Notes under the pieces: generated by a model
Databases searched by the model: none
Told to the model about the DNA's origin: nothing
What the model saw: only the letters and a program-made list of their open reading frames with translations
In this document: positions 43,094 to 51,912 of the stretch, piece after piece
Numbering within the stretch: position 1 is the stretch's first letter
Layout: each line of letters starts with the position of its first letter
Made by a program: the position numbers and the translations under genes
Assembly (NCBI RefSeq): GCF_039523615.1
Contig: NZ_BAAAFQ010000007.1
Coordinates: 62,001 to 126,000 of the forward strand
DNA: 64,000 nucleotides
Direction: 5' to 3'
Source: Psychrosphaera haliotis
GTDB lineage: Bacteria; Pseudomonadota; Gammaproteobacteria; Enterobacterales; Alteromonadaceae

Positions 43094-43756
43094 TTAGCTA
43101 CAAGATGCTTCGCGAACAGAATTGATAAACACATTCTCCACGGGCACATTGCTCATACCGCCAACACTGCCTGTTTGAACTGCTTCTATGGCATCTACAA
43201 CATCCATACCTTCAATTACACCACCAAAGACTGTATAGCCATAACCGTCGCTAGCTTCATCTTGATTTAGGAATGAGTTGTTTACTGTGTTAATAAAAAA
43301 CTGAGACGTAGCTGAGTTTGGTGCCGAGGTTCTTGCCATCGCAATACGTCCACGGTAATTTTTTAGTCCATTTCGAGATTCAATCTCTATGGCATCTGCT
43401 GTTTCTAATCTATTTAGTCCAGCATCAAAACCACCACCTTGGATCATAAAGTTAGCTATCACACGATGAAAAATAAGCTCATCGTAGAACCCAAGTGTTG
43501 CATAGTTTTTAAAATTCTCAGCAGTGGCCGGTGCATATTTCTCATCAATTGCAATCTTGATTAGGCCAAAGCTCGTTGTCATGTCATAACAAGCATAATC
43601 GCCTCTGGATACGTCGATGGCTGCGGTGTTGTCATTGGCTAATACAGGATAGTCAGGAGCTGGGTTACTGTTTGAGTCATCAGATCCACAACTGATTAGT
43701 AAAGTAGCGGATAATACAGAGACTAATAACGTTCGAAGCATAGGTCTAAATTCCAT
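43094..43756 (-). CDS. Lipoprotein cyclophilin peptidyl-prolyl isomerase
   Basis: 220 residues. Lipobox-like LLISC (Cys about residue 23) predicts an envelope lipoprotein. Catalytic block FHRVIANFMIQGGGFD, AMARTSAPNSATSQFFINTV, and YTVFGGVIEGMDVVDAI match active cyclophilins. Two start ATGs are possible (43756 or 43741). A helper of folding in the periplasm or outer membrane; convergent with DUF3016 and divergent from dUTPase. Confidence 0.9.
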   Translation of the reverse strand: MEFRPMLRTLLVSVLSATLLISCGSDDSNSNPAPDYPVLANDNTAAIDVSRGDYACYDMTTSFGLIKIAIDEKYAPATAENFKNYATLGFYDELIFHRVIANFMIQGGGFDAGLNRLETADAIEIESRNGLKNYRGRIAMARTSAPNSATSQFFINTVNNSFLNQDEASDGYGYTVFGGVIEGMDVVDAIEAVQTGSVGGMSNVPVENVFINSVREASCS

Positions 43757-43877
43757 AAAAAGTTATTTATTTTCATTTGAGTGTACGTAGTTCATACAAC
43801 CTTCACAAGCCCAACTACCATAAAAAAATAGCTCTGTTATTATGAGCATAATCAAAAATAAAATAACGGAATTTATC

Positions 43878-44489
43878 ATGCAACAACAAATTTTAACGAT
43901 GTTGACTATGCAAGATGAGATGAACACAAAGGTTCATCCAGAGTGGCGCAAACAGGGCTTTGCTTGGCATAGAGCTATGTGGGTTGAATTGGCAGAAATG
44001 TTAGATCACTACGGTTGGAAATGGTGGAAACACCAGCAGCCAGATATTGAACAGGTTCACTTAGAACTAATCGACATTTTTCACTTTGGCCTAAGTGCTA
44101 GGTTAGTATCTGGTGAGTCTGTAGATGTTATTGCAAATAGTGTTGAAGAGTTGCTTAAAACACCAAACAAAGAAGCATCGTTTGCCGAAACTATTGAAAC
44201 TATGGTTGCTAACACTCTTGCTACAAAAGGTTTTGATGTTGCTACGTTTGCAGGCTTGATGGAGCAAAGTGAATTAAGTTTTGATGAGTTATTCCGTCAT
44301 TACGTCGGTAAAAATGTATTAAACTTTTTTAGACAAGATCACGGTTATAAAACAGGCGAATATATTAAAATTTGGAATGGCAAAGAAGACAATGAAGTAT
44401 TAATGGACGTTTTACGTTCAACGGATGCTTCACAAGCTGATTTCAAAGACAAAGTTTACCAAGGTTTAAAAGCGGCTTATCCAGCGTAA
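43878..44489 (+). CDS. Dimeric (all-alpha) dUTP diphosphatase
   Basis: About 203 residues from the ATG at 43878, which has ACGGA upstream; an earlier in-frame ATG at 43842 has none. The MazG-like signature EWRKQGFAWHRAMWVELAEM, then DHYGWKWWKHQ and HLELIDIFHFGLS with acidic metal ligands (E-x2-E and D), and KNVLNFFRQDHGYKTGEY are typical of the dimeric dUTPase family (PF08761 type). Hydrolyses dUTP to dUMP. It may replace the trimeric dut usually found between coaBC and slmA. Followed by a strong bidirectional terminator. Confidence 0.88.
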   Translation: MQQQILTMLTMQDEMNTKVHPEWRKQGFAWHRAMWVELAEMLDHYGWKWWKHQQPDIEQVHLELIDIFHFGLSARLVSGESVDVIANSVEELLKTPNKEASFAETIETMVANTLATKGFDVATFAGLMEQSELSFDELFRHYVGKNVLNFFRQDHGYKTGEYIKIWNGKEDNEVLMDVLRSTDASQADFKDKVYQGLKAAYPA

Positions 44490-44501
44490 TATAAACTAAG
44501 T

Positions 44502-44530
44502 AAAAAAAGCGCTCAATGAGCGCTTTTTTT
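44502..44530. terminator. Bidirectional Rho-independent terminator after the dUTPase gene
   Basis: A run of seven A (44502-44508), GCGCTC, loop AAT, GAGCGC, then seven T (44524-44530). Near-perfect 13-bp stem including the A-T pairs. Confidence 0.95.
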
Positions 44531-44596
44531 ATGTTTGTAGCAACAAAGTAATTTGCTGCTATAAAACGAGTATTAACTTTATCTGAAAGCTAACGA

Positions 44597-44911
44597 TTAC
44601 TTAATCGCACCTTTAAACTCAGTTAGAGTGCTATGAAGCGCGTGCAGTTTTTTCACTACGCTCTCAATTTCATTTTTCTGCATCGCTGGAGTTTGGTTAG
44701 ACTCTTTGATTTGTAAAATTTGCTCAGCGGTTTCTTCTAGGTAAGGCATAAACTTTTTAGCAGAACAGTTAAATCCCGCTTCTTCCTTAAAAATATTGCC
44801 AAACTTACCGTGGCCCTGCTTTTTTAATTCATCTATAGACTTATCGGCGTCGATGGCTTTGCGATATAACTCTTTTAAATTCTCTTCAAGACTAACGATT
44901 AAACTTTCCAC
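44597..44911 (-). CDS. Small alpha-helical protein of unknown function
   Basis: 104 residues, strongly helical and coiled-coil-prone (LIVSLEENLKELYRKAIDAD, KSIDELKKQG), with KFGNIFKEEAGFNCSAKKFM in the middle. No signal or membrane segment. Family not recognised. Convergent with the dUTPase gene, with the terminator between them. Confidence 0.55.
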   Translation of the reverse strand: MESLIVSLEENLKELYRKAIDADKSIDELKKQGHGKFGNIFKEEAGFNCSAKKFMPYLEETAEQILQIKESNQTPAMQKNEIESVVKKLHALHSTLTEFKGAIK

Positions 44912-45041
44912 TCAAGATTTTCCTGCATTTTCCGATAACTGATAGTGGCTAGTTTAACCGAAATTAACTAGGCTAAACAGCGAGACATCCAATTTAAGTA
45001 ATTTTATTGGTACCTTGAATAAACAAACCAGGAGAAAAACT

Positions 45042-45251
45042 GTGTTCGTTTCATCATCAAGTAATGGAATCGCCTCACAAGCAATGGAAGGTGGCGAGGC
45101 ATTGGCGGCTAACTTAGCCAAAAATGCACAGGAAATTGAAGGTCAGGCCGCATTGCAGTTATTAGCAAGCACGGCTCAACTTCAACTTGCAACGCCCTCT
45201 GTTGGCAGTACAGGTGGACTAATAGGGACTACAATTAATATTACCGCATAA
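45042..45251 (+). CDS. Small protein, possibly YjfB-like motility type
   Basis: 69 residues from GTG at 45042, chosen because AGGAG at 45030-45034 is 7 nt upstream; a TTG at 45015 is in frame but has no site. Ser-rich N-terminus, central helix EALAANLAKNAQEIEGQAAL, then LLASTAQLQL and a Gly-rich C-terminus ending GTTINITA. The helix plus short tail faintly resembles YjfB-like putative motility proteins. Low certainty on function, fair certainty that it is translated. Confidence 0.5.
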   Translation: MFVSSSSNGIASQAMEGGEALAANLAKNAQEIEGQAALQLLASTAQLQLATPSVGSTGGLIGTTINITA

Positions 45252-45319
45252 CGTAATGTTATTTGGCGCAGGCTTTACAGCTCAATGCGTCATCGTAATC
45301 CTAGATTGTTAGGGGAGAG

Positions 45320-46324
45320 TTAGAGGCTAATTGGCGTTTTACTGGCCTCTCCCCCTATTTCTCTCACTAATTTAGGCATCAAAAAGCCAGGTAATTCTAC
45401 TAACATTTCGCTATAAACTCGCTTAGCATCAGCCTCGTCTACGTTAAAGTGACTCGCACCATCAACCTTATCAAATAAATGTAAGTAATAAGGCAGTATC
45501 CCAACCTCAAATAATCGTTCACTCAAGTTAACTTGTGTTGCAACGTTATCATTTATGTTCTTGAGTAAAACGGCTTGGTTTAACAAGGTGCAATTAGCTT
45601 GCTTTAATTTTAGTAAACCATTGGCCAGCTCAGGCGAAATCTCATTTTCATGATTAATGTGCAAAACCATAATGGTTTTTAATCGGCTGTTTTTAAGGAT
45701 GTCACAAAGAGCTTGTGTAATTCTTGATGGAATTACCACTGGCAGTCGAGTGTGGATACGTAAACGTCTAATATTTGGAATGAGTTCAAGTTGCGATACA
45801 AACCATGAGATAGCGTCGTCTTTTGCCATTAGCGGATCGCCACCACTTAAAATGACTTCATTTATTTCAGGGTGATCCTCTAAATATTGTAAATGTTGTT
45901 TAAGTTGCGACTTATTTACCGAGTTATCTGCATATGGAAAGTGTCGTCTAAAACAATAACGGCAATTTACAGCGCAGCCGGTTTTGAACATGATAAGCAC
46001 CCTAGACTTGTATTTATGCAATAAGCCAGGTTGCTCAGAATTGTGCTCATCAAGTGGATCGGTAATAAACCCAGCTTTGGTCTCAAACTCCTGAACACTA
46101 GGCATCACTTGCTTTAGCAATGGATCGTCAATATCACCTGGTGTCATCAATTTAGCGAATGGTTTTGGCACGCGCATCGCAAAAAGGCGTCTAGCTTCGT
46201 TGTGTTGGTCTATATTTTCAGTACTAATTTCTAGAAATGACAGCAAATCATCCAGGCGTGAGAAACTTTGTTTCAATTCTTTTTGCCATTGGGACTCAAC
46301 AGATAGGTTTGCTTGTTGTATCAT
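45320..46324 (-). CDS. epmB: EF-P (R)-beta-lysine-forming aminomutase EpmB
   Basis: About 334 residues from ATG at 46322-46324 (a GTG at 46333 is in frame). Radical SAM Cys motif CAVNCRYCFRRHFPY (C-x3-C-x2-C), GGDPLMAKDD, RLRIHTRLPVVIPSRIT, and the PLP-binding region near DKVDGASHFNVDE of the lysine 2,3-aminomutase fold. EpmB makes beta-lysine for EF-P. Divergent from efp with a 43-nt gap, and epmA lies beyond efp. Confidence 0.94.
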   Translation of the reverse strand: MIQQANLSVESQWQKELKQSFSRLDDLLSFLEISTENIDQHNEARRLFAMRVPKPFAKLMTPGDIDDPLLKQVMPSVQEFETKAGFITDPLDEHNSEQPGLLHKYKSRVLIMFKTGCAVNCRYCFRRHFPYADNSVNKSQLKQHLQYLEDHPEINEVILSGGDPLMAKDDAISWFVSQLELIPNIRRLRIHTRLPVVIPSRITQALCDILKNSRLKTIMVLHINHENEISPELANGLLKLKQANCTLLNQAVLLKNINDNVATQVNLSERLFEVGILPYYLHLFDKVDGASHFNVDEADAKRVYSEMLVELPGFLMPKLVREIGGEASKTPISL

Positions 46325-46367
46325 TCGTTTCACTTATATTTTGGTATTAATCTACTTAGAGGATGAC

Positions 46368-46937
46368 ATGGCTTCATTCAGCACAAACCAATTTAAAGCT
46401 GGCCTAAAATTAATGATCGACGGCGAGCCTTGCAACATTTTAGAAAATGAAATTGTTAAACCTGGTAAAGGCCAAGCCTTTAACCGAGTTCGCATCCGTA
46501 AACTGGTTAGCGGTAAAGTTTTAGAGAAAACATTTAAGTCTGGCGAATCAGTTGAAGGCGCAGACGTAATGGATACCGATCTTGCTTATCTTTATACAGA
46601 TGGCGAATTCTGGCATTTTATGAATAACGACACGTTTGAGCAAATTGCTGCTGACGATAAAGCCGTTGCCGATTCAGTAAAATGGTTAGTAGAAAACGAC
46701 GTTTGTACGCTAACACTGTGGAATGGTAACCCAATTGCCGTAACACCGCCTAACTTTGTTGAGTTAGAAATCACAGAAACAGACCCTGGTCTAAAAGGTG
46801 ATACTGCGGGTACAGGTGGCAAGCCAGCTACATTAAGCACAGGTGCAGTAGTACGTGTTCCTTTATTCGTTCAAACGGGTGAAGTGATTCGTGTAGATAC
46901 TCGCAATGGCGAATATGTTGGTAGAGCACAAAAATAA
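46368..46937 (+). CDS. efp: Elongation factor P
   Basis: 189 residues from ATG at 46368; GAGGATGAC upstream. A longer frame from 46200 would overlap epmB and is rejected. ATSTN-like start (MASFSTNQFKAGLKLMIDG), modified Lys34 in VKPGKGQAFNRVR, and the three-domain length are standard. EF-P rescues ribosomes stalled on polyproline. With epmB and epmA on each side, Lys34 is expected to be beta-lysylated; EpmC, which hydroxylates it, was not seen. A terminator follows. Confidence 0.98.
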   Translation: MASFSTNQFKAGLKLMIDGEPCNILENEIVKPGKGQAFNRVRIRKLVSGKVLEKTFKSGESVEGADVMDTDLAYLYTDGEFWHFMNNDTFEQIAADDKAVADSVKWLVENDVCTLTLWNGNPIAVTPPNFVELEITETDPGLKGDTAGTGGKPATLSTGAVVRVPLFVQTGEVIRVDTRNGEYVGRAQK

Positions 46938-47018
46938 TTCTAATAAGATAAATGCGTACCTTTAAAGGTGTGCGTTTAGCTTTATGAGTTAGCACAAATA
47001 AACATGTGCATAAAAATT

Positions 47019-47045
47019 AAGAGTCGCGTAGTGGCTCTTTTTTTT
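47019..47045 (+). terminator. Terminator downstream of efp
   Basis: AAGAGTC (47019-47025) pairs with GGCTCTT (47033-47039) with one wobble, loop 7 nt, followed by a run of six T. Confidence 0.8.
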
Positions 47046-47085
47046 GTTTACAATTTAACGTACCGGATTACAAAGAAGCATAAAT

Positions 47086-48084
47086 ATGAACAATAGCACC
47101 CTTTGGCAACCTAGCAGCAACATCGAAACTTTAAAGCAACGTGCCGCCTTTATCTCTGATATTCGTCACTTTTTTGCAAGTCGTCATGTTGTAGAAGTGG
47201 AAACACCACTGTTAAGCCAAGGCACTGTTACTGATGTTCATTTAGATGCATTTGATACAAACTTTGAGCACGATACGTCAGGTGAAAATAAAACGCTGTA
47301 TCTTCAAACGTCTCCAGAATTTGCCATGAAAAGACTGCTTTGCGCAGGCTCAGGTCCTATTTTTCAAATAGCCAAAGCTTTTAGAAACGAAAGTGCAGGG
47401 CGATTTCACAATCCTGAGTTCACAATGCTTGAATGGTACAGGCCAGACTTTGATGAACATCAGCTAATGGATGAACTTGATGACTTGCTACAACACCTTC
47501 TTAAGTGTGAGCGCGGATTACGAGTCAGTTATCAGCAGGTTTTTTTAGATAACCTAGGAATAGATCCGCTGCAGGCGTCATTGAAAGAGTTAAAGGCGGC
47601 AGTGTTATCGCATAGTCCAAGTGACGATTGGGTTGAAACAGAAACGAGCAAAGATACATTGCTGCAATGGTTATTCAGTATCCGAATTGAACCTGTACTT
47701 GGTTTTGACCCTAATAGTAAAAGTTGGCAGCCTTGTTTTGTTTACGACTTTCCATCCTCACAAGCGGCATTAGCTAAAGTGAATTCAGAAAACGAACAAG
47801 TATCTCACCGATTTGAGCTTTATTTTAAAGGCATAGAATTGGCTAATGGTTATTTTGAACTGCAAAGTGAAGTAGAGCAGTTGCAACGATTTGAAAAAGA
47901 CAATCAGCAACGACTAAGCATTCATAAAGCAGCTAAACCGATAGACCACAACTTGATAGATGCACTTACGGTAGGCTTACCTTCTTGTGCTGGCGTTGCC
48001 GTTGGCATTGATAGGTTGTTCATGCTAAAAGTTGGTGCAAAATCTATAGCGGACGTCATTAGCTTTGATGTTTCTCGCTGCTAA
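47086..48084 (+). CDS. epmA: EF-P beta-lysine ligase EpmA (PoxA/GenX)
   Basis: 332 residues. Class II lysyl-tRNA synthetase-like core without the anticodon-binding domain: FFASRHVVEVETPLLSQGTV, YLQTSPEFAMKRLL, IFQIAKAFRNESAGRFHNPE, FTMLEWYRPDFDEHQL, and GVAVGIDRLFML. EpmA attaches beta-lysine to EF-P Lys34. Next to efp and epmB, so all three are in one locus. Confidence 0.97.
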   Translation: MNNSTLWQPSSNIETLKQRAAFISDIRHFFASRHVVEVETPLLSQGTVTDVHLDAFDTNFEHDTSGENKTLYLQTSPEFAMKRLLCAGSGPIFQIAKAFRNESAGRFHNPEFTMLEWYRPDFDEHQLMDELDDLLQHLLKCERGLRVSYQQVFLDNLGIDPLQASLKELKAAVLSHSPSDDWVETETSKDTLLQWLFSIRIEPVLGFDPNSKSWQPCFVYDFPSSQAALAKVNSENEQVSHRFELYFKGIELANGYFELQSEVEQLQRFEKDNQQRLSIHKAAKPIDHNLIDALTVGLPSCAGVAVGIDRLFMLKVGAKSIADVISFDVSRC

Positions 48085-48120
48085 ACCTAAACCAATCCAT
48101 AGATTGATAGATTCGCTTTT

Positions 48121-48169
48121 TAATAACCAAATAACCAAATAACCAGTTAACCAGTTAACCAAATAAACC
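48121..48169 (-). repeat. 8-bp tandem repeat overlapping the hybrid kinase stop codon
   Basis: On the sense (minus) strand the units are GGTTTATTT (9 nt), GGTTAACT twice, GGTTATTT twice and GGTTATTA. The stop TAA (48155-48157) is inside the second unit. The array spans the last four codons and runs into the convergent gap with epmA. Confidence 0.85.
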
Positions 48170-49747
48170 CGACAAGGTTTGTTTAAGTCCGTCCAACGTA
48201 ATTGGTTTAGTAAGTTTATGCTTAAAGAGTTTTTCATTTTCGTGAGAAAAAACATCTGCAGTTAATGCAACCACTATGCTATCTGGGTCATGTGCTTTTA
48301 TCAATTCGGTTGCTTCAAAGCCATTAATATCAGGGAGGTTAATATCCATTAACACTAAATCAAACTCATGGTTCTTATACAGTTCAGCGCTTTCTTCTCC
48401 TAAATCCGTAAGGGTTACGACGCAATTTAAGTTTTCTAACATCGCCTTAACTAACACCTGGTTTATCATGTTGTCTTCTACAACTAAAATGCGAAGTCCT
48501 TCTGGGATAGGTTTTTCAATACTTTCTTCTATATCTGTAGAAGCTACTGGCGGTGGAGCTAGTGGAATAGAAATAGTAACGTGAGTACCAACATTAACTG
48601 AACTTTTTAGTGAAATTTCACCACCCATTAGCTCAACCAAACCTAGGGTGATACTTAAGCCTAATCCTGTTCCATGCGTTTTTTTCTGCCCAACCTGATG
48701 ATATTTATCAAATATTGTTGAGAGGTCTTTTTCTGCTATGCCGATACCTTGATCAACAACATCGATAACAGCTTGGTTATTTTCAATCTTTAAATTGAGT
48801 TGTATCGTTGAATCGGACGGTGAAAATTTTATGGCGTTGTTCACTAAATTAATGATGATTTGTGAAAACTTACCTGCGTCGAGGTATACGTCAAAGTTAC
48901 TGTCCGACGTATATGAATGAACAATTTTAATACCACTTTGTGAAGCTTTAAGATTAAGCATGTTTAACAAGTTGTCTAGTGTGTCACATATATCAAATTG
49001 ATTAGGCTCAAGTTCCATTTTACCCGCTTCAATTTTACTTAAATCTAATACGGCGTTAATCATCGACAATAAGTGTTTCGAACTGAAATCTATGTTTTCT
49101 AAGTAGGTTTTAGCAATAGGTGTTTTTAAATACTCATCGGCATTATTCAATACTAAATCAGTGAAGCCTAAAATTGCATTGAGAGGAGTACGAATTTCAT
49201 GAGACATGTTAGATAAAAATTCAGTTTTGAACTGATTCGCCTGCTCCAAACGCTTTGTCTTAACTCTCAGCTCAAGTTTACTAATAACTTCGCTGCCAAG
49301 GATCTTCAATGCCTTTCGTTGGTGCTCATCTAACTTTTTAGGCTCTCGGTCAATGACACACAAGGTACCAATAGGAAGGCCATCAGGAGAAATTAAAGGC
49401 ATGCCAGCGTAAAAGCGAATATCTGGATTACTAGTGACTAATGGGTTGTCAAAAAAGCGTTCATCTTTTGCTGCATCCTCAACTTCAAATATTTCATCTT
49501 GAAGGATAGCATGGCTACAGAAGGCGATATCGCGTTCCGTTTCATTTGCGCCTAAGCCAACTTTGCTTTTGAACCATTGCCTGTTTGGGTCAACTAAGCT
49601 AATTAAGGAAATTGGCGTACCGCATATTTCTGAAGCTAACTCAGTCAAGTCATCAAAAGACTTCTCGGCCTCAGTATCAAGAACTTCATATTCCAATAGC
49701 TTTTGTATACGTGCTGATTCGTTTTTGTGCAGAGGTGCGGACTTCAT
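48155..49747 (-). CDS. GAF-type hybrid sensor histidine kinase with receiver
   Basis: 530 residues, no membrane segment, so probably soluble. GAF domain (about residues 20-160, FDDLTELASEICGTPISLIS, YAGMPLISPDGLPIGTLCVI), HisKA with NMSHEIRTPLNAILGF (His about residue 186), HATPase with NLVNNAIKF, DQGIGIAEKDL and GTGLGLSITLG, and a C-terminal receiver (VVEDNMINQVLVKAML, Asp in LVLMDINLPDINGFE, Lys in KLTKPI). It would autophosphorylate and pass phosphate to its own receiver. Its last codons and stop are in a tandem repeat. The gene upstream at 49764 may be a CheZ-like partner. Confidence 0.92.
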   Translation of the reverse strand: MKSAPLHKNESARIQKLLEYEVLDTEAEKSFDDLTELASEICGTPISLISLVDPNRQWFKSKVGLGANETERDIAFCSHAILQDEIFEVEDAAKDERFFDNPLVTSNPDIRFYAGMPLISPDGLPIGTLCVIDREPKKLDEHQRKALKILGSEVISKLELRVKTKRLEQANQFKTEFLSNMSHEIRTPLNAILGFTDLVLNNADEYLKTPIAKTYLENIDFSSKHLLSMINAVLDLSKIEAGKMELEPNQFDICDTLDNLLNMLNLKASQSGIKIVHSYTSDSNFDVYLDAGKFSQIIINLVNNAIKFSPSDSTIQLNLKIENNQAVIDVVDQGIGIAEKDLSTIFDKYHQVGQKKTHGTGLGLSITLGLVELMGGEISLKSSVNVGTHVTISIPLAPPPVASTDIEESIEKPIPEGLRILVVEDNMINQVLVKAMLENLNCVVTLTDLGEESAELYKNHEFDLVLMDINLPDINGFEATELIKAHDPDSIVVALTADVFSHENEKLFKHKLTKPITLDGLKQTLSGLFG

Positions 49748-49763
49748 TTACTGCGTTCCTTAT

Positions 49764-50282
49764 TCAGAACAGTTCGATTGCTTCATCATTAGAAGTAGTA
49801 TTGAGTTCTTTTTTAAATATTTCAATAGCTTCTGTAATACTAGCACCGTTCATTACTGCCTCATACATAACAACTTCACTATCGATGCTATAACTGCTTT
49901 TAATTCTAGTTCTCAAAGACTGCCAGTCGTCAGGGTTATCAAGCTTTTCGTTATCGCTAAGTATTTCAGATAATAAAATTAAATTTTTCTGCACATGATC
50001 AAGTCGTTGTGCTAGGCGATCATAAAATTGAAAAGCAACAATAGCCCCGTTTACCTTTTGGTACATTAATGCCGCTTCTTGTTTTAGTTCAGCAGGGCAC
50101 TCGGATTTATTTTGCATGTTTAAACAAAAGCTTGCTAAATCTTGAAAAGAATCGCCAATTTGCTCAATGGAGTTTTCGCCATCTAGCATTCCAGTTTGTA
50201 TTTGAGCTACATTCAAAGCTAGTAATCTAGCGGTTTCAGAACGAAAGCAAAGATCCGGCTTAGGCGTCAAATTAATAGACAT
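49764..50282 (-). CDS. Helical protein with a CheZ-like DxxxQ motif
   Basis: 172 residues from ATG at 50280-50282 (AGGAG about 8 nt upstream; a longer frame to 50324 overlaps the neighbour). All-helical by composition, no signal. FQFYDRLAQRLDHV near residues 84-97 contains D88-x3-Q92, the spacing of the CheZ catalytic pair (FQDLTGQ in CheZ). A second phrase is DSFQDLASFC. It sits between the GDPD gene (10 nt) and the hybrid kinase (16 nt) on the same strand. A phosphatase for a receiver is a reasonable hypothesis, not established. Confidence 0.5.
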   Translation of the reverse strand: MSINLTPKPDLCFRSETARLLALNVAQIQTGMLDGENSIEQIGDSFQDLASFCLNMQNKSECPAELKQEAALMYQKVNGAIVAFQFYDRLAQRLDHVQKNLILLSEILSDNEKLDNPDDWQSLRTRIKSSYSIDSEVVMYEAVMNGASITEAIEIFKKELNTTSNDEAIELF

Positions 50283-50292
50283 ACACGCTCTC

Positions 50293-51009
50293 CTAGCTAG
50301 TAGGTGTTGGTTTAAACTGCTCAATTATATTAAAAGCTTGTCTTGGGTGATTAGCAAATATGCCATTGGCCCCCACGTTAAATAACCACTCAATTTCTTC
50401 AGTGTGGTCGACCGTAAAAACAAACACTTTTAAACCAAAAGATTGGATTTTATGTATCAAAGCTTCATTTAAACAGTCCATATCTAGATGGACGCTATAT
50501 AGCGGAAAGTCCTTTAGCAACAGCTCAATATTAATTGGGTTTACCGCTAATAATAGACCAAGTTTGAGATCTGGCAGGTGTGTCGCGATATTTTCTAAAT
50601 AATGATGGTTAAATGATGAAATTATTAGTCTTGAACGGTCAAAGTTATGTTGACTACAAAGCAATGATAATTCTTTTTCAAATTTATGAATAGACTTCAA
50701 ATATTTAATTTCAATGTTGAGGGTGAAGTTAAATTGGGCGCAGTATTCAATTAACCAAGCGAGCGTTGGTAATGGTTCACCGTCATTACCTTTTATTGTC
50801 GCTAAGTCATAGTCGGTGAGTTGCGTAACGTGCTTATCAATGTTGAGTAAGCGAGTTAACCAACGGTCATGGAAAATAACAAAATCATTCTCGGTCTCAA
50901 AAACGTCGACTTCAATGCCATCCATCATCTGATCATTACAATGACGGATAGCGACTTGACTGTTTTCTGGGTGAATTGCGGACTCACCTCTGTGTGCAAA
51001 CACTATCAT
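50293..51009 (-). CDS. Glycerophosphodiester phosphodiesterase
   Basis: 238 residues, no signal peptide, so cytosolic (UgpQ-like). FAHRGESAIHPENSQVAIRH with catalytic HRGE/HP, DGIEVDVFETENDFVIFHD with metal-binding Glu and Asp, and NIEIKYLK, plus VFVFTVD.. near the end, mark the GDPD family TIM barrel. It hydrolyses glycerophosphodiesters to glycerol 3-phosphate. In the leftward run with EamA and psd, a phospholipid theme. Confidence 0.9.
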   Translation of the reverse strand: MIVFAHRGESAIHPENSQVAIRHCNDQMMDGIEVDVFETENDFVIFHDRWLTRLLNIDKHVTQLTDYDLATIKGNDGEPLPTLAWLIEYCAQFNFTLNIEIKYLKSIHKFEKELSLLCSQHNFDRSRLIISSFNHHYLENIATHLPDLKLGLLLAVNPINIELLLKDFPLYSVHLDMDCLNEALIHKIQSFGLKVFVFTVDHTEEIEWLFNVGANGIFANHPRQAFNIIEQFKPTPTS

Positions 51010-51021
51010 AAAGAGCGGTCG

Positions 51022-51906
51022 CTACTTTGCTGGTGGTGAACTGGGCTTGGCTCTTTTTGTTGCTTGTGTTTCATAAATTGCCGCCGCTAAAATAATGGAA
51101 CCTCCACCAATAGTAGCAAGTGCAGGCACTTCAGCAAGAATTAAAAATGCGAAGGTAATTCCATAAACAGGTTGTAAGCAACCAACCAAAGAGGCGGTTT
51201 TTGCAGAGGTCAATGAAATAGCAGACGCAAATAAAGCATGTGCACAAGCGGAGAATACAACAGCAAACAAAACAAGTTTGGCGATGGTTTCAAACGTTAG
51301 ATCAAGCGCTGGGGTTTCTGTAATTGGAAACAATAAAAGTGCAGTCACTAAAAATTGAAAGAACATGGATTGGCCGCCAGAATAGTGACTAAATTTATGT
51401 TGTACTAGGATGTTACGAAGCGCAAAACAAAACGCAGAAATTAAACCACAGCCTATGCCTATTAATGTATCGTCACTTAATGACTCTCCACCAAACCATA
51501 AATCTGGGAATAACATAGCCACACCAAATAAAACCGCTAAACCCAAAACCATATCTTTATTGGTTGGGCGAGTACGCCTAAACAACGGCTCAATAAAAAC
51601 GGTCATCATTGGGTAGGTGAAAAGCGCTAACATGGCGATAGCAACGGTTGTAATTTGAATCGCGTAAAAATAGGTAACCCAATGGATAGCAGCCAATGTG
51701 CCAATCGCTAAAGCGGTCAGTGCATCTTTTTTTGACTTAAGCGTTAAGGATTGTTTTTTATAACGAATGAATAAAGCCAAAAAAATAACGGCAAAAATGG
51801 CTCGATAAGCCGTCATATCCAATGCGGGTAAATCAATTAATTTGGCAAAAAGCCCGGCTCCACCTAGTAATAAAACACCTAGGTGGAGTTGAAGTAAACC
51901 TGACAT
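51022..51906 (-). CDS. EamA/DMT-family transporter
   Basis: 294 residues, ten predicted membrane segments in two EamA repeats (first near residues 5-135, second 148-280, with AIHWVTYFYAIQIT and LVGCLQPVYGITFAFLIL). DMT proteins export metabolites such as amino acids. Short basic tail. 6 nt after psd, 12 nt before GDPD. Confidence 0.85.
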   Translation of the reverse strand: MSGLLQLHLGVLLLGGAGLFAKLIDLPALDMTAYRAIFAVIFLALFIRYKKQSLTLKSKKDALTALAIGTLAAIHWVTYFYAIQITTVAIAMLALFTYPMMTVFIEPLFRRTRPTNKDMVLGLAVLFGVAMLFPDLWFGGESLSDDTLIGIGCGLISAFCFALRNILVQHKFSHYSGGQSMFFQFLVTALLLFPITETPALDLTFETIAKLVLFAVVFSACAHALFASAISLTSAKTASLVGCLQPVYGITFAFLILAEVPALATIGGGSIILAAAIYETQATKRAKPSSPPAK

Positions 51907-51912
51907 AAAGGT

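Noticed and set aside
46200..46367. Longer EF-P start overlapping epmB
   Set aside because: The ATG at 46368 has a ribosome site and places the modified Lys at position 34.
48025..48255. 76-codon minus-strand frame over the kinase 3' end
   Set aside because: Overlaps epmA and the kinase in a different frame; kept only as the possible readthrough frame discussed in the findings.
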